Source: CAYXFD01 sp964464175
Lineage (GTDB): Bacteria > Cloacimonadota > Cloacimonadia > Cloacimonadales > JAJBBL01
NCBI GenBank assembly: GCA_964464175.1
Contig: CAYXFD010000019.1
Span: forward strand, 1-58,464
Length of the DNA: 58,464 bases
Reading direction: 5' to 3'
Program-made: the position numbers and the translations under genes
In this document: positions 44,825-53,033 of the stretch, piece after piece
Layout: every line of letters begins with the position of its first letter
Numbering within the stretch: position 1 is the first letter of the stretch
Notes under the pieces: model-generated
What the model saw: only the letters and a program-made list of their open reading frames with translations
The model's database searches: none
What the model was told of the DNA's origin: nothing

Positions 44825-45212
44825 GAATCCTCCTCAAAGAAAATGGAATTCATCTTTTTAAACCTGACCCGAATTGTCAATATTTTAGCTTCGTATCACC
44901 AGAGAACAATTGAAAAGGATAAGCAGTCGGGGTAGTCTTGAATGTTTGACGACAAGACTCTGAGTCTTGACAAGATTAGATGTTCGATAGTGAATCGATT
45001 GGGATAGTATTGTGTAAACAGGGATTATTCATGATCTCAATCAAGTTAGCAGATGGAGATATTTAAAAGTCCTGAAGTTTTATTGCTGCCCTTGGATAAG
45101 GTTTTCTTTGTTATGGCTTATAGCTTATCGCAATGAATAATTGTAACAACTTATCTTGGTAAAAAGTTAATATAACAGTGACAAGATCAAAGAAATGTTT
45201 TAGAGGTAAAGG
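44825..45212. other. 388-base divergent intergenic region between hppA and htrA
   Basis: It holds the leaders of both genes and no further gene. Features: minus-strand TTGACA at 44880-44875 with a weak AAAGAT 17 bases on (hppA), a 17-base palindrome at 44953-44969, and AATATAAC at 45169-45176 as a possible -10 of htrA without a good -35. Confidence 0.4.
44953..44969. promoter_or_regulatory. Perfect 8-bp inverted repeat, possible operator
   Basis: CAAGACTC, one T, GAGTCTTG: a perfect palindrome in the divergent hppA-htrA region. Overlapping TTGACA-like words occur on both sides. Its size fits a dimeric repressor site; no regulator gene is adjacent. Confidence 0.4.
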
Positions 45213-46709
45213 ATGAAGATAAAAACGAAACTTAAACGGAGGAGATTGATGTTTAACAGGATGATAATAGTGATAAGTATGATACTGATGATGACTGCAG
45301 CGATTAATCTCGGAGCCAGATTACCTCTGACCGATGAAGGTAAGAGTCCTTTCGTGGAAGTAGTCCGTAATGTCAGAGAAAGTGTAGTCCATATCCAGGT
45401 GGAGGCTGAAATTGAGACCCGAATTCCCCGCGGCAGATTTCCCTTTGATGAAGACCTGTATAAATTTTTTTTCGGGCCGATGCCAGAGACACGCCAATCA
45501 GTGTCGATCGGAAGCGGGTTTATTTTTCAACAGAGAGGCCAGGAAGTCTATATACTAACCAATAATCATGTTATTGACAAAGGAAACAATCGAACGATCA
45601 CAGTTACTTTAGCAGATAAGGCAAAATATCAGGCAGAGATAGTAGGTTTGGATCCCATGACAGATGTAGCGATTATCAAGATAAACGTTCCACTTGCAGA
45701 GAAAGTTGTAAGCCTTCCCTTTGGTGATTCCGATAATCTTGATATTGGGGATTGGGCGATTGCCATAGGAAATCCTTTTGGGCAATTGGGCTTGGACAGA
45801 ACAGTTACTGTAGGGGTCATCTCGGCAACAAGCCGGGCGTCTCTTGATTTTGGTGAACGGTCTCCTTTATATCAGGACTATATTCAGACAGATGCTGCGA
45901 TAAATCCTGGGAACAGTGGCGGTCCTCTCATTAACATTAGGGGTGAAGTCATCGGGATTAATGCAGCGATAACAAGTACCACAGGGGGAAACATCGGAAT
46001 TGGTTTTGCCATTCCGATCAATCTGGCAGAAAAAGTAATAACCGATTTTCTGGAGTTTGGAAGAGTTGTCAGAGCTTATTTGGGAATACTTCCCCAGGAG
46101 ATTACTCCGGAGTTACAGCAAAGTCTTGGCTTACAGAGAATTGGGGGTGTATTGGTCGCCCGGGTTGAAGATAATACACCAGCAACCAGGGCGGGTTTGA
46201 GAAACGGAGATGTAATCATTACTCTTGACGGCAAGGAAGTTCATAATGTTGCCCGTTTCAGGATACTTGTAGCAAATGCCGAAGTGGGCAAAAGAATACC
46301 ACTCACGGTCATCAGAAACGAACAGGAAAGAACACTGTTTGTTGAGCTAAGTGAGATACCGAACGAGAACTTGGCACAAGATGTCAGGGAACCTGAGGAA
46401 ACACCCTGGTTAGGATTAGAAGTTAGCAGTCTGCAGAGCGAAATTGCCGAGAGACTGCAAATCAGGGCAGCTTACGGAGTTGTAGTTGCGTCAATCGAGA
46501 GTAACAGTCCGGCAGGTCGTTCTGAATTACGTACCGGTGACGTCGTTCAGGAGATCAACCATCAGAAGGTTAGTTCTGTAGCTGAGTTTGAAGCTCTGAT
46601 CAATGAAGCTAAAAAGCTCTACGAAGAAGAAGGGAAGAGTATCATTCTACTTTACGTCTTGAATCGTGAGCAGATAAATACCTATTTGACTATCAATTTA
46701 GCTGAATAG
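45213..46709 (+). CDS. htrA: DegP/HtrA-family periplasmic serine protease
   Basis: 498 residues. An N-terminal membrane anchor or signal (about 15-35) is followed by a trypsin-like domain with His119 (TNNHVID), Asp151 (DPMTDVAIIK) and Ser235 (NPGNSGGPL). Two PDZ domains are visible: GVLVARVEDNTPATRAGLRNGDVI near 315 and GVVVASIESNSPAGRSELRTGDVV near 425. It degrades or refolds misfolded envelope proteins. Length and order match DegP/DegQ. AGGTAAAGG precedes the ATG; a second ATG 36 bases on is possible. It stands alone, so it is probably controlled by its own promoter. Confidence 0.93.
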   Translation: MKIKTKLKRRRLMFNRMIIVISMILMMTAAINLGARLPLTDEGKSPFVEVVRNVRESVVHIQVEAEIETRIPRGRFPFDEDLYKFFFGPMPETRQSVSIGSGFIFQQRGQEVYILTNNHVIDKGNNRTITVTLADKAKYQAEIVGLDPMTDVAIIKINVPLAEKVVSLPFGDSDNLDIGDWAIAIGNPFGQLGLDRTVTVGVISATSRASLDFGERSPLYQDYIQTDAAINPGNSGGPLINIRGEVIGINAAITSTTGGNIGIGFAIPINLAEKVITDFLEFGRVVRAYLGILPQEITPELQQSLGLQRIGGVLVARVEDNTPATRAGLRNGDVIITLDGKEVHNVARFRILVANAEVGKRIPLTVIRNEQERTLFVELSEIPNENLAQDVREPEETPWLGLEVSSLQSEIAERLQIRAAYGVVVASIESNSPAGRSELRTGDVVQEINHQKVSSVAEFEALINEAKKLYEEEGKSIILLYVLNREQINTYLTINLAE

Positions 46710-46795
46710 ATCCATCGGGGAGACGGGTTAGCGTATCCCCGGTCATAATTATACAGTCATTCATAGATGAGAGGGTTAAGTAAGGGGCTTAACAA

Positions 46796-47638
46796 CTATT
46801 TCATTTCCCGATAGAGATGCAAAACAGCCTGAACATAGGCTTCGCTTCTGTTATAGGCAAATATTGCCCGATGAAGGTGAGATTCAGAAGACATGGTAGC
46901 CTTTTTCAATCCGTGTTTCAGGAGATAATTCTCAATACTGACCAGAGTATCTTCGATAGAAAAGATATCGATGTTTCGGTTATTTCCGTCAGCAGAGATA
47001 AAGAAACTGTCTAATGAGGTCGGAATGAACTGAGCCCAACCGCTTGCTCCGGCAAAAGAACCGACAAAATAGTCAACATCAAGTTCTGTTTTCTCGATAA
47101 AATTGTATAGACTCGCCAGCTGATTAACGGCAAAACTTTCCCGGCGGGGGATTAGAAGATACTGGGAAACCAGAGCATCGAAGACATAATAATTGCCCCT
47201 GTTTCTTTGCTGGGCAAAGTTAGTTTCCATGCCGAGAATGGCAACGATCAGTTCATAATCTATTCCGTTTCTTGCCTGAACACTATCCAGCAGATGCTGA
47301 TGCTCTTTAATAAAGCGTTTTCCTGTTTCTGCCCGGCGCTGAACGTTGAAGTGATTTTTGTAATCGTCTAAATCAATTTCTCCCCTACTATAACGGTGCT
47401 CTATCAAGTTGGTAAACAGTTCATCCATCTTTTCGTAAAACTGGAAGTTTTCCCGCTGGACCTGTTGCCAAAACCATTCTTGTGGAACATCCCGCTCTTC
47501 TAAACGATTTGCCAGTTCAGTGAGTTTATTGCTTTGAATGGTAATAAAATCTTGCTTCTTCTCCATGCAGCTGAGATTATCTGCTAAAAGAAGTGTGAAG
47601 ATAATCCATACAGCGATCACGTACTTGATAATTATCAT
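46796..47638 (-). CDS. MltB-like lytic murein transglycosylase
   Basis: 280 residues. A signal peptide is followed by an SLT_2 (MltB-type) domain: IDYELIVAILGMETNFAQQRNRGNY carries the probable catalytic Glu138, and FVGSFAGASGWAQFIPTS is the conserved substrate-groove segment. It cleaves peptidoglycan to a 1,6-anhydro product. A classical lipobox is not obvious (NLSC at 21-24 is imperfect), so membrane anchoring is uncertain. It is shorter than E. coli MltB but contains the full catalytic region. It converges with htrA. Confidence 0.85.
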   Translation of the reverse strand: MIIIKYVIAVWIIFTLLLADNLSCMEKKQDFITIQSNKLTELANRLEERDVPQEWFWQQVQRENFQFYEKMDELFTNLIEHRYSRGEIDLDDYKNHFNVQRRAETGKRFIKEHQHLLDSVQARNGIDYELIVAILGMETNFAQQRNRGNYYVFDALVSQYLLIPRRESFAVNQLASLYNFIEKTELDVDYFVGSFAGASGWAQFIPTSLDSFFISADGNNRNIDIFSIEDTLVSIENYLLKHGLKKATMSSESHLHRAIFAYNRSEAYVQAVLHLYREMK

Positions 47639-47885
47639 TTCTTTACTCTATTTTTTAATTTTGTTTTTTCTGGTTCTTGCTCTTGTTACTGTACATCTGA
47701 TAAACGTGAGTTTCAGCTACTCAAATTTGTCGTATTATAACGGAACAAATTGAGGTATATTTCTGTTGAGTAGCTGATTTATGTCAATCATAAATGATCT
47801 TAATTGACCACTAAATGATTTTTTGGAACTAAACCTGTTCAGGTGAAAAACTATTTTTTTCTTTCTGATCGGTAGTCGCTAAGAA

Positions 47886-48848
47886 TTAACGGATTTTTTT
47901 TACTTGTTCGAAGCCGGTTAGATTATCCTGAATCCATCTTTCGGCAGAAAAGGCGGCAACGGCTCCATCACTAACAGCAGTGACGACCTGCCGGAGTACT
48001 TTATGTACGATGTCACCGGCAGCAAAGATTCCCGGGATGTTTGTCTGTCCGTTATCATCAGTTAGAATGAAACCCTGAGAATCCAACTCTAATCTTGATT
48101 CGATGAGACTGTTGTTTGGTATGATCCCCACATAGATAAAAACACCGGCAACCATTAAGTCGGCAAAGGTGTTTTTCTTTTTATTGAAGAGGATCAGCTT
48201 CTCTATCTTCTCTTCTCCCACGATCTCGTGCACTACACTACTCCAGAGGAATCCGATCTTCGGATTATTAAACGCTCTTTCCTGTACCGCATGGACTGCT
48301 CTAAGTTTATCTCGGCGATGAACAACATAGACCTTATCTGCAAATCTGGTTAGAAACTCAGCCTCTTCCACCGCTGAATCTCCCCCACCAATGACAGCAA
48401 CTGTTTTACTACGGTAAAGAGCGCCGTCACAGGTGGCACAATAAGAAACACCACGTCCGGTCAATCTCTCTTCTCCTGGAACTGCCAGCTTTCTGGGATG
48501 AGCTCCGGCACAATAAATTATGGTTTTTGCCCGATAAGTGTTCTTATCTGTTTCAACGATCTTACATAATCCTTCCAGGCTGATAGCAGTGACCTCTTCT
48601 TCTCTGAATTCAGCGTTAAACTTTTCCGCCTGTTTTCGCATCTTGTCAACCAAATCATAACCGGAAACCGTCTCATCAAAACCGGGATAATTATCTACAT
48701 CAGCAGTAAGCAGGATCTGCCCGCCGATCAATCCTTTTTCAAATACAACTGTTTTTAACCCACCCCTGGCAGCATAAATAGCGGCACCTAAACCGGCAGG
48801 ACCGCCGCCAATAATGGCAACATCATAATTCAAATTCTCGTTTAGCAT
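47886..48848 (-). CDS. trxB: Thioredoxin-disulfide reductase
   Basis: 320 residues. The FAD motif GGGPAGLGAA begins near residue 14, the redox pair is Cys137/Cys140 in CATCDGAL, the NADPH motif is GGGDSAVEEA, and the final FAD segment is GIFAAGDI. It reduces thioredoxin with NADPH. No thioredoxin gene is in the window. It is transcribed in the same direction as the radical SAM gene upstream (183 bases away) and the MltB-like gene downstream. Confidence 0.95.
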   Translation of the reverse strand: MLNENLNYDVAIIGGGPAGLGAAIYAARGGLKTVVFEKGLIGGQILLTADVDNYPGFDETVSGYDLVDKMRKQAEKFNAEFREEEVTAISLEGLCKIVETDKNTYRAKTIIYCAGAHPRKLAVPGEERLTGRGVSYCATCDGALYRSKTVAVIGGGDSAVEEAEFLTRFADKVYVVHRRDKLRAVHAVQERAFNNPKIGFLWSSVVHEIVGEEKIEKLILFNKKKNTFADLMVAGVFIYVGIIPNNSLIESRLELDSQGFILTDDNGQTNIPGIFAAGDIVHKVLRQVVTAVSDGAVAAFSAERWIQDNLTGFEQVKKIR

Positions 48849-49031
48849 CTGTTGATCCTCTATTCTTACTTTTTTTATTTAGCTAAGCTTCTCATCTTAC
48901 CAGGGGAAAAAGTGATGTGAAATCTATTGCTCCCTCAGGATAAAAAAGGACAACAGCAAGCAGCCAATGACGGTCATCATCTACATTATTGAGTAGCAAC
49001 TATTCACTCTCATAATTTTCATAATTAAGGT

Positions 49032-49919
49032 TTATTCAGGCTTGATGAACTTTGGTGTCCAGTCGTCAGAACCACCGAGATCTTGAATGTAGCCGTTCTC
49101 AAAACCGAGATCATTGAGAAGTTTAACAGCAAAATCATATTCTTCCTGAGTAACTGTCCGGTTAATCTCGGGGAAAGCAATAGATCTGTAGGTAGGGTAA
49201 TACTGACCCATCAGACTTATATGAGTATCTTTGCCGATATTTTGGGCGATCCATTCCAGGATTTTATCTACTCTATTCTTGTTGCCCGGCATGATCAGTA
49301 TTCTTATCATCAGTCCTTTGACGGCTATTCCTCCTTTGTTTCTGATATCTCCTACCTGCCGGTACATCTCCTTAAGAGCTTCAGTGGCAACTTCAAAATA
49401 GTTTTCTACATCAGAATAAGCTTTGGATACTTCATTATCATAATAGCGAAAGTCCGGAAGATAAATATCAATCAAACCGGATAAAGCTTGCAGTGTTTCC
49501 ACCCTTTCATAGGTATTCGTATTCCAGACAATCGGAATTTGCAGGCCTTTCTTTTTAGCTTTTTTTATAGCTTCAATGAGCTGCAGACTAAAATGAGTCG
49601 GCGTTACCAGATTGATATTATGGGCACCCTTTTCCTGAAGTTCGAGCATGATATCAGCGACCTCTGATTCTTCCGCATCTCTGCCCCAGCCAAAATGGCT
49701 GATAGTAAAATTTTGGCAATAAATACACTTCAGATTGCAATGAGCAAAAAATATTGTTCCACTCCCTCTCTTTCCGCTTATATTAGGCTCTTCACCATGA
49801 TGAAGCTGGAAAAGATTAAGTTTTATCTTTGCCCCGGCATTGCAATAACCAATTGTTTCAAAACGGTTTACCTGGCACATTCTCGGACAGAGGTTACACC
49901 TCTCTAATGATAAATCCAT
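49032..49919 (-). CDS. Radical SAM protein, PflA-like
   Basis: 295 residues. The SAM [4Fe-4S] cluster motif C-x3-C-x2-C is at Cys61, Cys65 and Cys68 (HCNLKCIYCQN). An N-terminal Cys cluster (8, 11, 15, 26; CNLCPRMCQV...GYCNAG) is typical of the activating-enzyme-like subgroup. VTPTHFS and WNTNTYE are also conserved. Such proteins resemble pyruvate formate-lyase activases, but no glycyl-radical partner is encoded here, so the substrate is unknown. An anaerobic lifestyle is implied. Confidence 0.88.
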   Translation of the reverse strand: MDLSLERCNLCPRMCQVNRFETIGYCNAGAKIKLNLFQLHHGEEPNISGKRGSGTIFFAHCNLKCIYCQNFTISHFGWGRDAEESEVADIMLELQEKGAHNINLVTPTHFSLQLIEAIKKAKKKGLQIPIVWNTNTYERVETLQALSGLIDIYLPDFRYYDNEVSKAYSDVENYFEVATEALKEMYRQVGDIRNKGGIAVKGLMIRILIMPGNKNRVDKILEWIAQNIGKDTHISLMGQYYPTYRSIAFPEINRTVTQEEYDFAVKLLNDLGFENGYIQDLGGSDDWTPKFIKPE

Positions 49920-50270
49920 CTTTACATCCTCTACTTAGTTTCAAGCTATCAGCAATAATTAATATATCCTCAGATAACAAATAACAGAAGGCAACTGACA
50001 CTTACTAATCTAATTCTCTTTATCTGAATGACAAATATTTCTTTTATCCGGGAACTGAGATGAAGAACTACTCGTCAAAAATAGATTCAGCTGGTCTCAC
50101 CCTAACTATCATAACAAATAAGAGAAACGAAGAAAAGAAAGACTCTGCTCATATATGTTCCAACATATATTTGTTGACAGGGTTCTTTGGTCAAGTCCAC
50201 TTCCCGGCAGTTTAATAAAATATGCTGTCAGACTGGAATAGAAGGCTCAGACGGATATCAAGGAGTAAAT
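49920..50270. other. 351-base divergent intergenic region
   Basis: It separates the radical SAM gene (minus) from the M20 gene (plus). An open stretch from 50187 is in frame with the M20 gene but is not family-like and is better read as leader. A 20-base palindrome lies at 50151-50170 and TTGACA at 50174-50179. Confidence 0.45.
50151..50170. promoter_or_regulatory. Operator-like palindrome next to a -35 box
   Basis: ATATATGTT, CC, AACATATAT form a perfect 9-bp inverted repeat (50151-50170). TTGACA follows at 50174-50179, reading toward the M20-racemase genes. No strong -10 is seen at 17 bases. The arrangement suggests a regulator binding at the -35 edge. Confidence 0.45.
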
Positions 50271-51410
50271 ATGAATGAAAAGCTGATTGAGTTACGGCAA
50301 TATCTGCACATGAACCCGGAACTTCCCGGGGAAGAGGATCAAACTGCCTCTCATATTGCCAGCTTATTGGAGAGCACTCGACCTGATAAGTTATGGACAG
50401 GTGTAGGGGGGAAGGGTGTTGTGGCTTTCTACCATGGGAATAAACAGGGAAAGAGAATCGCAGTCAGAGCGGAATTAGACGCTCTTCCGATAACCGAAAG
50501 TAACGAGTTTTCGCATAAAAGCAGAAGGGAAGGAGTTGCCCATAGCTGCGGACATGATGGACACATGGCTATCGTCATGGGGATTGCTGAAAAGGTAGCG
50601 AAAAGAAGGGATTCTTTTGCCGGCTCGATAGCTGTGATATTTCAACCTGAGGAAGAGACAGGTACAGGTGCTGCGAAGATGTTAGCAGACGAGAGATTAA
50701 AGAAGGTTAAATTCGATTATGTTTTAGCTCTGCACAATCTTCCGGGTTATGAAAGACATAGCCTGATCATCAGAAAGGGGACTTTCACATCCACCACCAC
50801 AGGGATGATTATCCGGCTTTGGGGAGCTACATCCCACGCCGGCCATCCTGAAAACGGTAACAGCCCGATTATGGGGATGACCGCTATCATGAATTCTCTG
50901 AATTCTTTACCTCAGCAGTGTATACCGGTCCACAGAGCAGCTTTATTGACAATTATCCATGCCTGTCTGGGTGAAATTGCCTTTGGTACTACTCCCGGTT
51001 ATGCTCATATAATGGCAACGATGCGCTGCCATGAAGCTGAAGATCTCGAGAAAATGAAGGAGCAGGCAGTAAGGGTCTCAGAGGGTATTGCCCAGGCTTA
51101 TGGCTTACGCCATGAGATAGAGTGGGTCGAATACTATCCCGCCATGATAAATGACGAGAGATTAGCTGACGAAGTCATAGAGACAGCAGGCAAACTGGAT
51201 CTGCCGGTAATTCAGAGAGATAACCCTTTCTCCTGGTCAGAAGATTTTTCCTATTTTGCCCAGCAAACTCCGGGTGTTCTTTTCGGTTTGGGGGCAGGAT
51301 TAAATCATCCCCAACTACATAATGACAATTATGACTTTCCCGACGAATTAATTGCTACCGGGATTAGCATATTTGATGAGTTGCTTACAAGATTAACGGG
51401 AGAACAATGA
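50271..51410 (+). CDS. M20-family amidohydrolase/peptidase
   Basis: 379 residues of the IAA-amino-acid hydrolase/N-acyl-amino-acid amidohydrolase branch. The metal site includes Cys93 and His95 (HSCGHDGH), FQPEEETGTGA carries the catalytic Glu pair, and LHNLPG, HAGHPENG and a late HPQLHNDNYDF are conserved. It probably frees an amino acid from an N-acyl group or dipeptide. AAGGAG at 50260-50265 and the normal N-terminus support ATG 50271; the in-frame codons upstream are unlikely to be translated. It overlaps alanine racemase by 4 bases (ATGA), so the two are coupled. Confidence 0.88.
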   Translation: MNEKLIELRQYLHMNPELPGEEDQTASHIASLLESTRPDKLWTGVGGKGVVAFYHGNKQGKRIAVRAELDALPITESNEFSHKSRREGVAHSCGHDGHMAIVMGIAEKVAKRRDSFAGSIAVIFQPEEETGTGAAKMLADERLKKVKFDYVLALHNLPGYERHSLIIRKGTFTSTTTGMIIRLWGATSHAGHPENGNSPIMGMTAIMNSLNSLPQQCIPVHRAALLTIIHACLGEIAFGTTPGYAHIMATMRCHEAEDLEKMKEQAVRVSEGIAQAYGLRHEIEWVEYYPAMINDERLADEVIETAGKLDLPVIQRDNPFSWSEDFSYFAQQTPGVLFGLGAGLNHPQLHNDNYDFPDELIATGISIFDELLTRLTGEQ

Positions 51411-52564
51411 AAACTACTTCTTATATAGAACTCAGTTCAGCAGCATTAAAGAAGAATCTGAACTACCTGAAAAAAAGAATAGGGAAAGAGACAAAATTTG
51501 TGTCCGTCATTAAAGGAAACGCTTACGGGCACGGAATAGAAGAATTTCTCCCCTTAGCAGAGCAGTCAGGGATCGACCATTTTGCCGTTTTTGATGCCTG
51601 GGAAGCCGAAACTGCCCTTTCGGTAAAGCAACCTTCTTCCCGCCTATTCATTATGGGCATGATCGATAATGACCAGTTAGAATGGGCTATTGAAAACGAT
51701 ATTTCCTACTATGTTTTCGAATTAGACAGACTGGAGCAAACGATCAAAACTTCCCGCAAGATGAAAAAGACAGCTCAAATTCATCTGGAACTGGAAACCG
51801 GGATGTATAGAACAGGTTTTGATGAACTTGAACTGGCAGAGGTTATACCGCTCATTGATAAGAACAGAGATTGTCTGCAAATAGAAGGACTCTGTACCCA
51901 TTATGCAGGTGCTGAAAGTATTGCCAATCATGTCCGGGTCAACAATCAGTTCGATGAATTCATCAGGTTACGGGATATGCTTGCCCGGAAAGGTATTAAA
52001 GCCCGCTATGAGCATACAGCCTGTTCAGCAGCAGCCTTGACTTATCCCCAGACAAGAATGAATATGGTCAGGATTGGGATAGCTCAATATGGTTATTGGC
52101 CGGCTCAGGAGACAAGAATGCATAATCTGCTTTCTGACAAAGGTACTTTTACCAGAGATCCCTTAAGAAAAGTGTTGCAATGGAAAGCAAAGGTTATGAG
52201 CACGAAGGTTGTCGAAGCCGGCAAATTTATCAGCTACGGACACGCCTTCATGACAACTAAGAAAACCATTATTGCCTCTATACCTATCGGCTATTATCAT
52301 GGATACCGCAGGAGCTTGAGTAATGTCGGACATGTTCTGATCCGAAGAAAGAAAGCCCCAATCATCGGTTTAGTCAATATGAATATGTTTATTGTCGATG
52401 TTTCGGCTATCCCCGGAGTCCAGAAGGGGGATGAAGTTGTTGTTATTGGAGATCAGGGGCAGCAGAAAATAACGGTCTCTTCTTTTTGTGAGATGACAAG
52501 TCTTGTCAATTATGAGCTACTCTGCCGTCTGCCCCGGAATATTCCCCGTTTTATAACGGAATAG
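51407..52564 (+). CDS. alr: Alanine racemase (PLP dependent)
   Basis: 385 residues. The PLP lysine is Lys36 in VIKGNAYGHG, and the second catalytic residue Tyr277 is in FISYGHAF (usually SYGRT). The C-terminal beta domain ends NYELLCRLPRNIPRFI, matching the usual YE.L.RL..R.PR. It interconverts L- and D-alanine for peptidoglycan; a broader substrate range cannot be excluded given the KGN and GHAF variations. The start overlaps the upstream amidohydrolase stop. Confidence 0.9.
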   Translation: MKTTSYIELSSAALKKNLNYLKKRIGKETKFVSVIKGNAYGHGIEEFLPLAEQSGIDHFAVFDAWEAETALSVKQPSSRLFIMGMIDNDQLEWAIENDISYYVFELDRLEQTIKTSRKMKKTAQIHLELETGMYRTGFDELELAEVIPLIDKNRDCLQIEGLCTHYAGAESIANHVRVNNQFDEFIRLRDMLARKGIKARYEHTACSAAALTYPQTRMNMVRIGIAQYGYWPAQETRMHNLLSDKGTFTRDPLRKVLQWKAKVMSTKVVEAGKFISYGHAFMTTKKTIIASIPIGYYHGYRRSLSNVGHVLIRRKKAPIIGLVNMNMFIVDVSAIPGVQKGDEVVVIGDQGQQKITVSSFCEMTSLVNYELLCRLPRNIPRFITE

Positions 52565-53033
52565 TTGAGACATTCTTTTATTGAGTCTGAAAATAGCCGG
52601 AGTTTTGACGTTCTGATGAGTTAATCTGGGAGAGTATTGTTGACTATTTACATAGATTTACCAGGAGATTCTGCCGGGTAAGGATAAAAACTAAATCATC
52701 TTTTCGACTGACCAGACGGCTAAGAGACAACCGGGTTATTCTACAGTAAACCGGAAGGGATGCTTAAGCTTATCAATTTTTTCTGATTTTTCATCTCAAG
52801 TAAGCTCAGTGTTTTCTGTTCTTCATTTGTACCTGTTTAACTCATGGTTAAATTGTAAGGCATTTATATTGAATAGCCAAAGCAATTTTCTCTATGCCTA
52901 AGGCACTATGTTTTTATTGACATGGGTAGTATTTTTATTTTTAAAGCTCAAGACAGCTATCAGAAGCTTCTTGCTGGGACAGACTATAATTGTTAACTTA
53001 AGATAATGATTCTGAAAGACTTTGGAGTGATAG
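52565..53033. other. 469-base intergenic region
   Basis: No gene is seen. A TTGACA at 52917-52922 has only TTTAAA 17 bases downstream. A perfect TATAAT lies at 52985-52990. TGGAG precedes the next ATG. Confidence 0.4.
52985..52990 (+). promoter_or_regulatory. Candidate -10 box for the Fe-S/FAD gene
   Basis: TATAAT at 52985-52990 would give a start near 52997 and a ~37-base leader before ATG 53034. The -35 at the right distance (AGAAGC) is poor, so an activator may be needed, or this is chance. Confidence 0.35.

Noticed and set aside
46710..46760. Terminator after htrA (CGGGGA/TCCCCG)
   Set aside because: A 6-bp stem with a 14-base loop and no T-run; too weak to list.
50187..50270. 28-codon N-terminal extension of the M20 protein
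   Set aside because: AAGGAG and the family N-terminus both point to the ATG at 50271, and the extension contains the likely leader.
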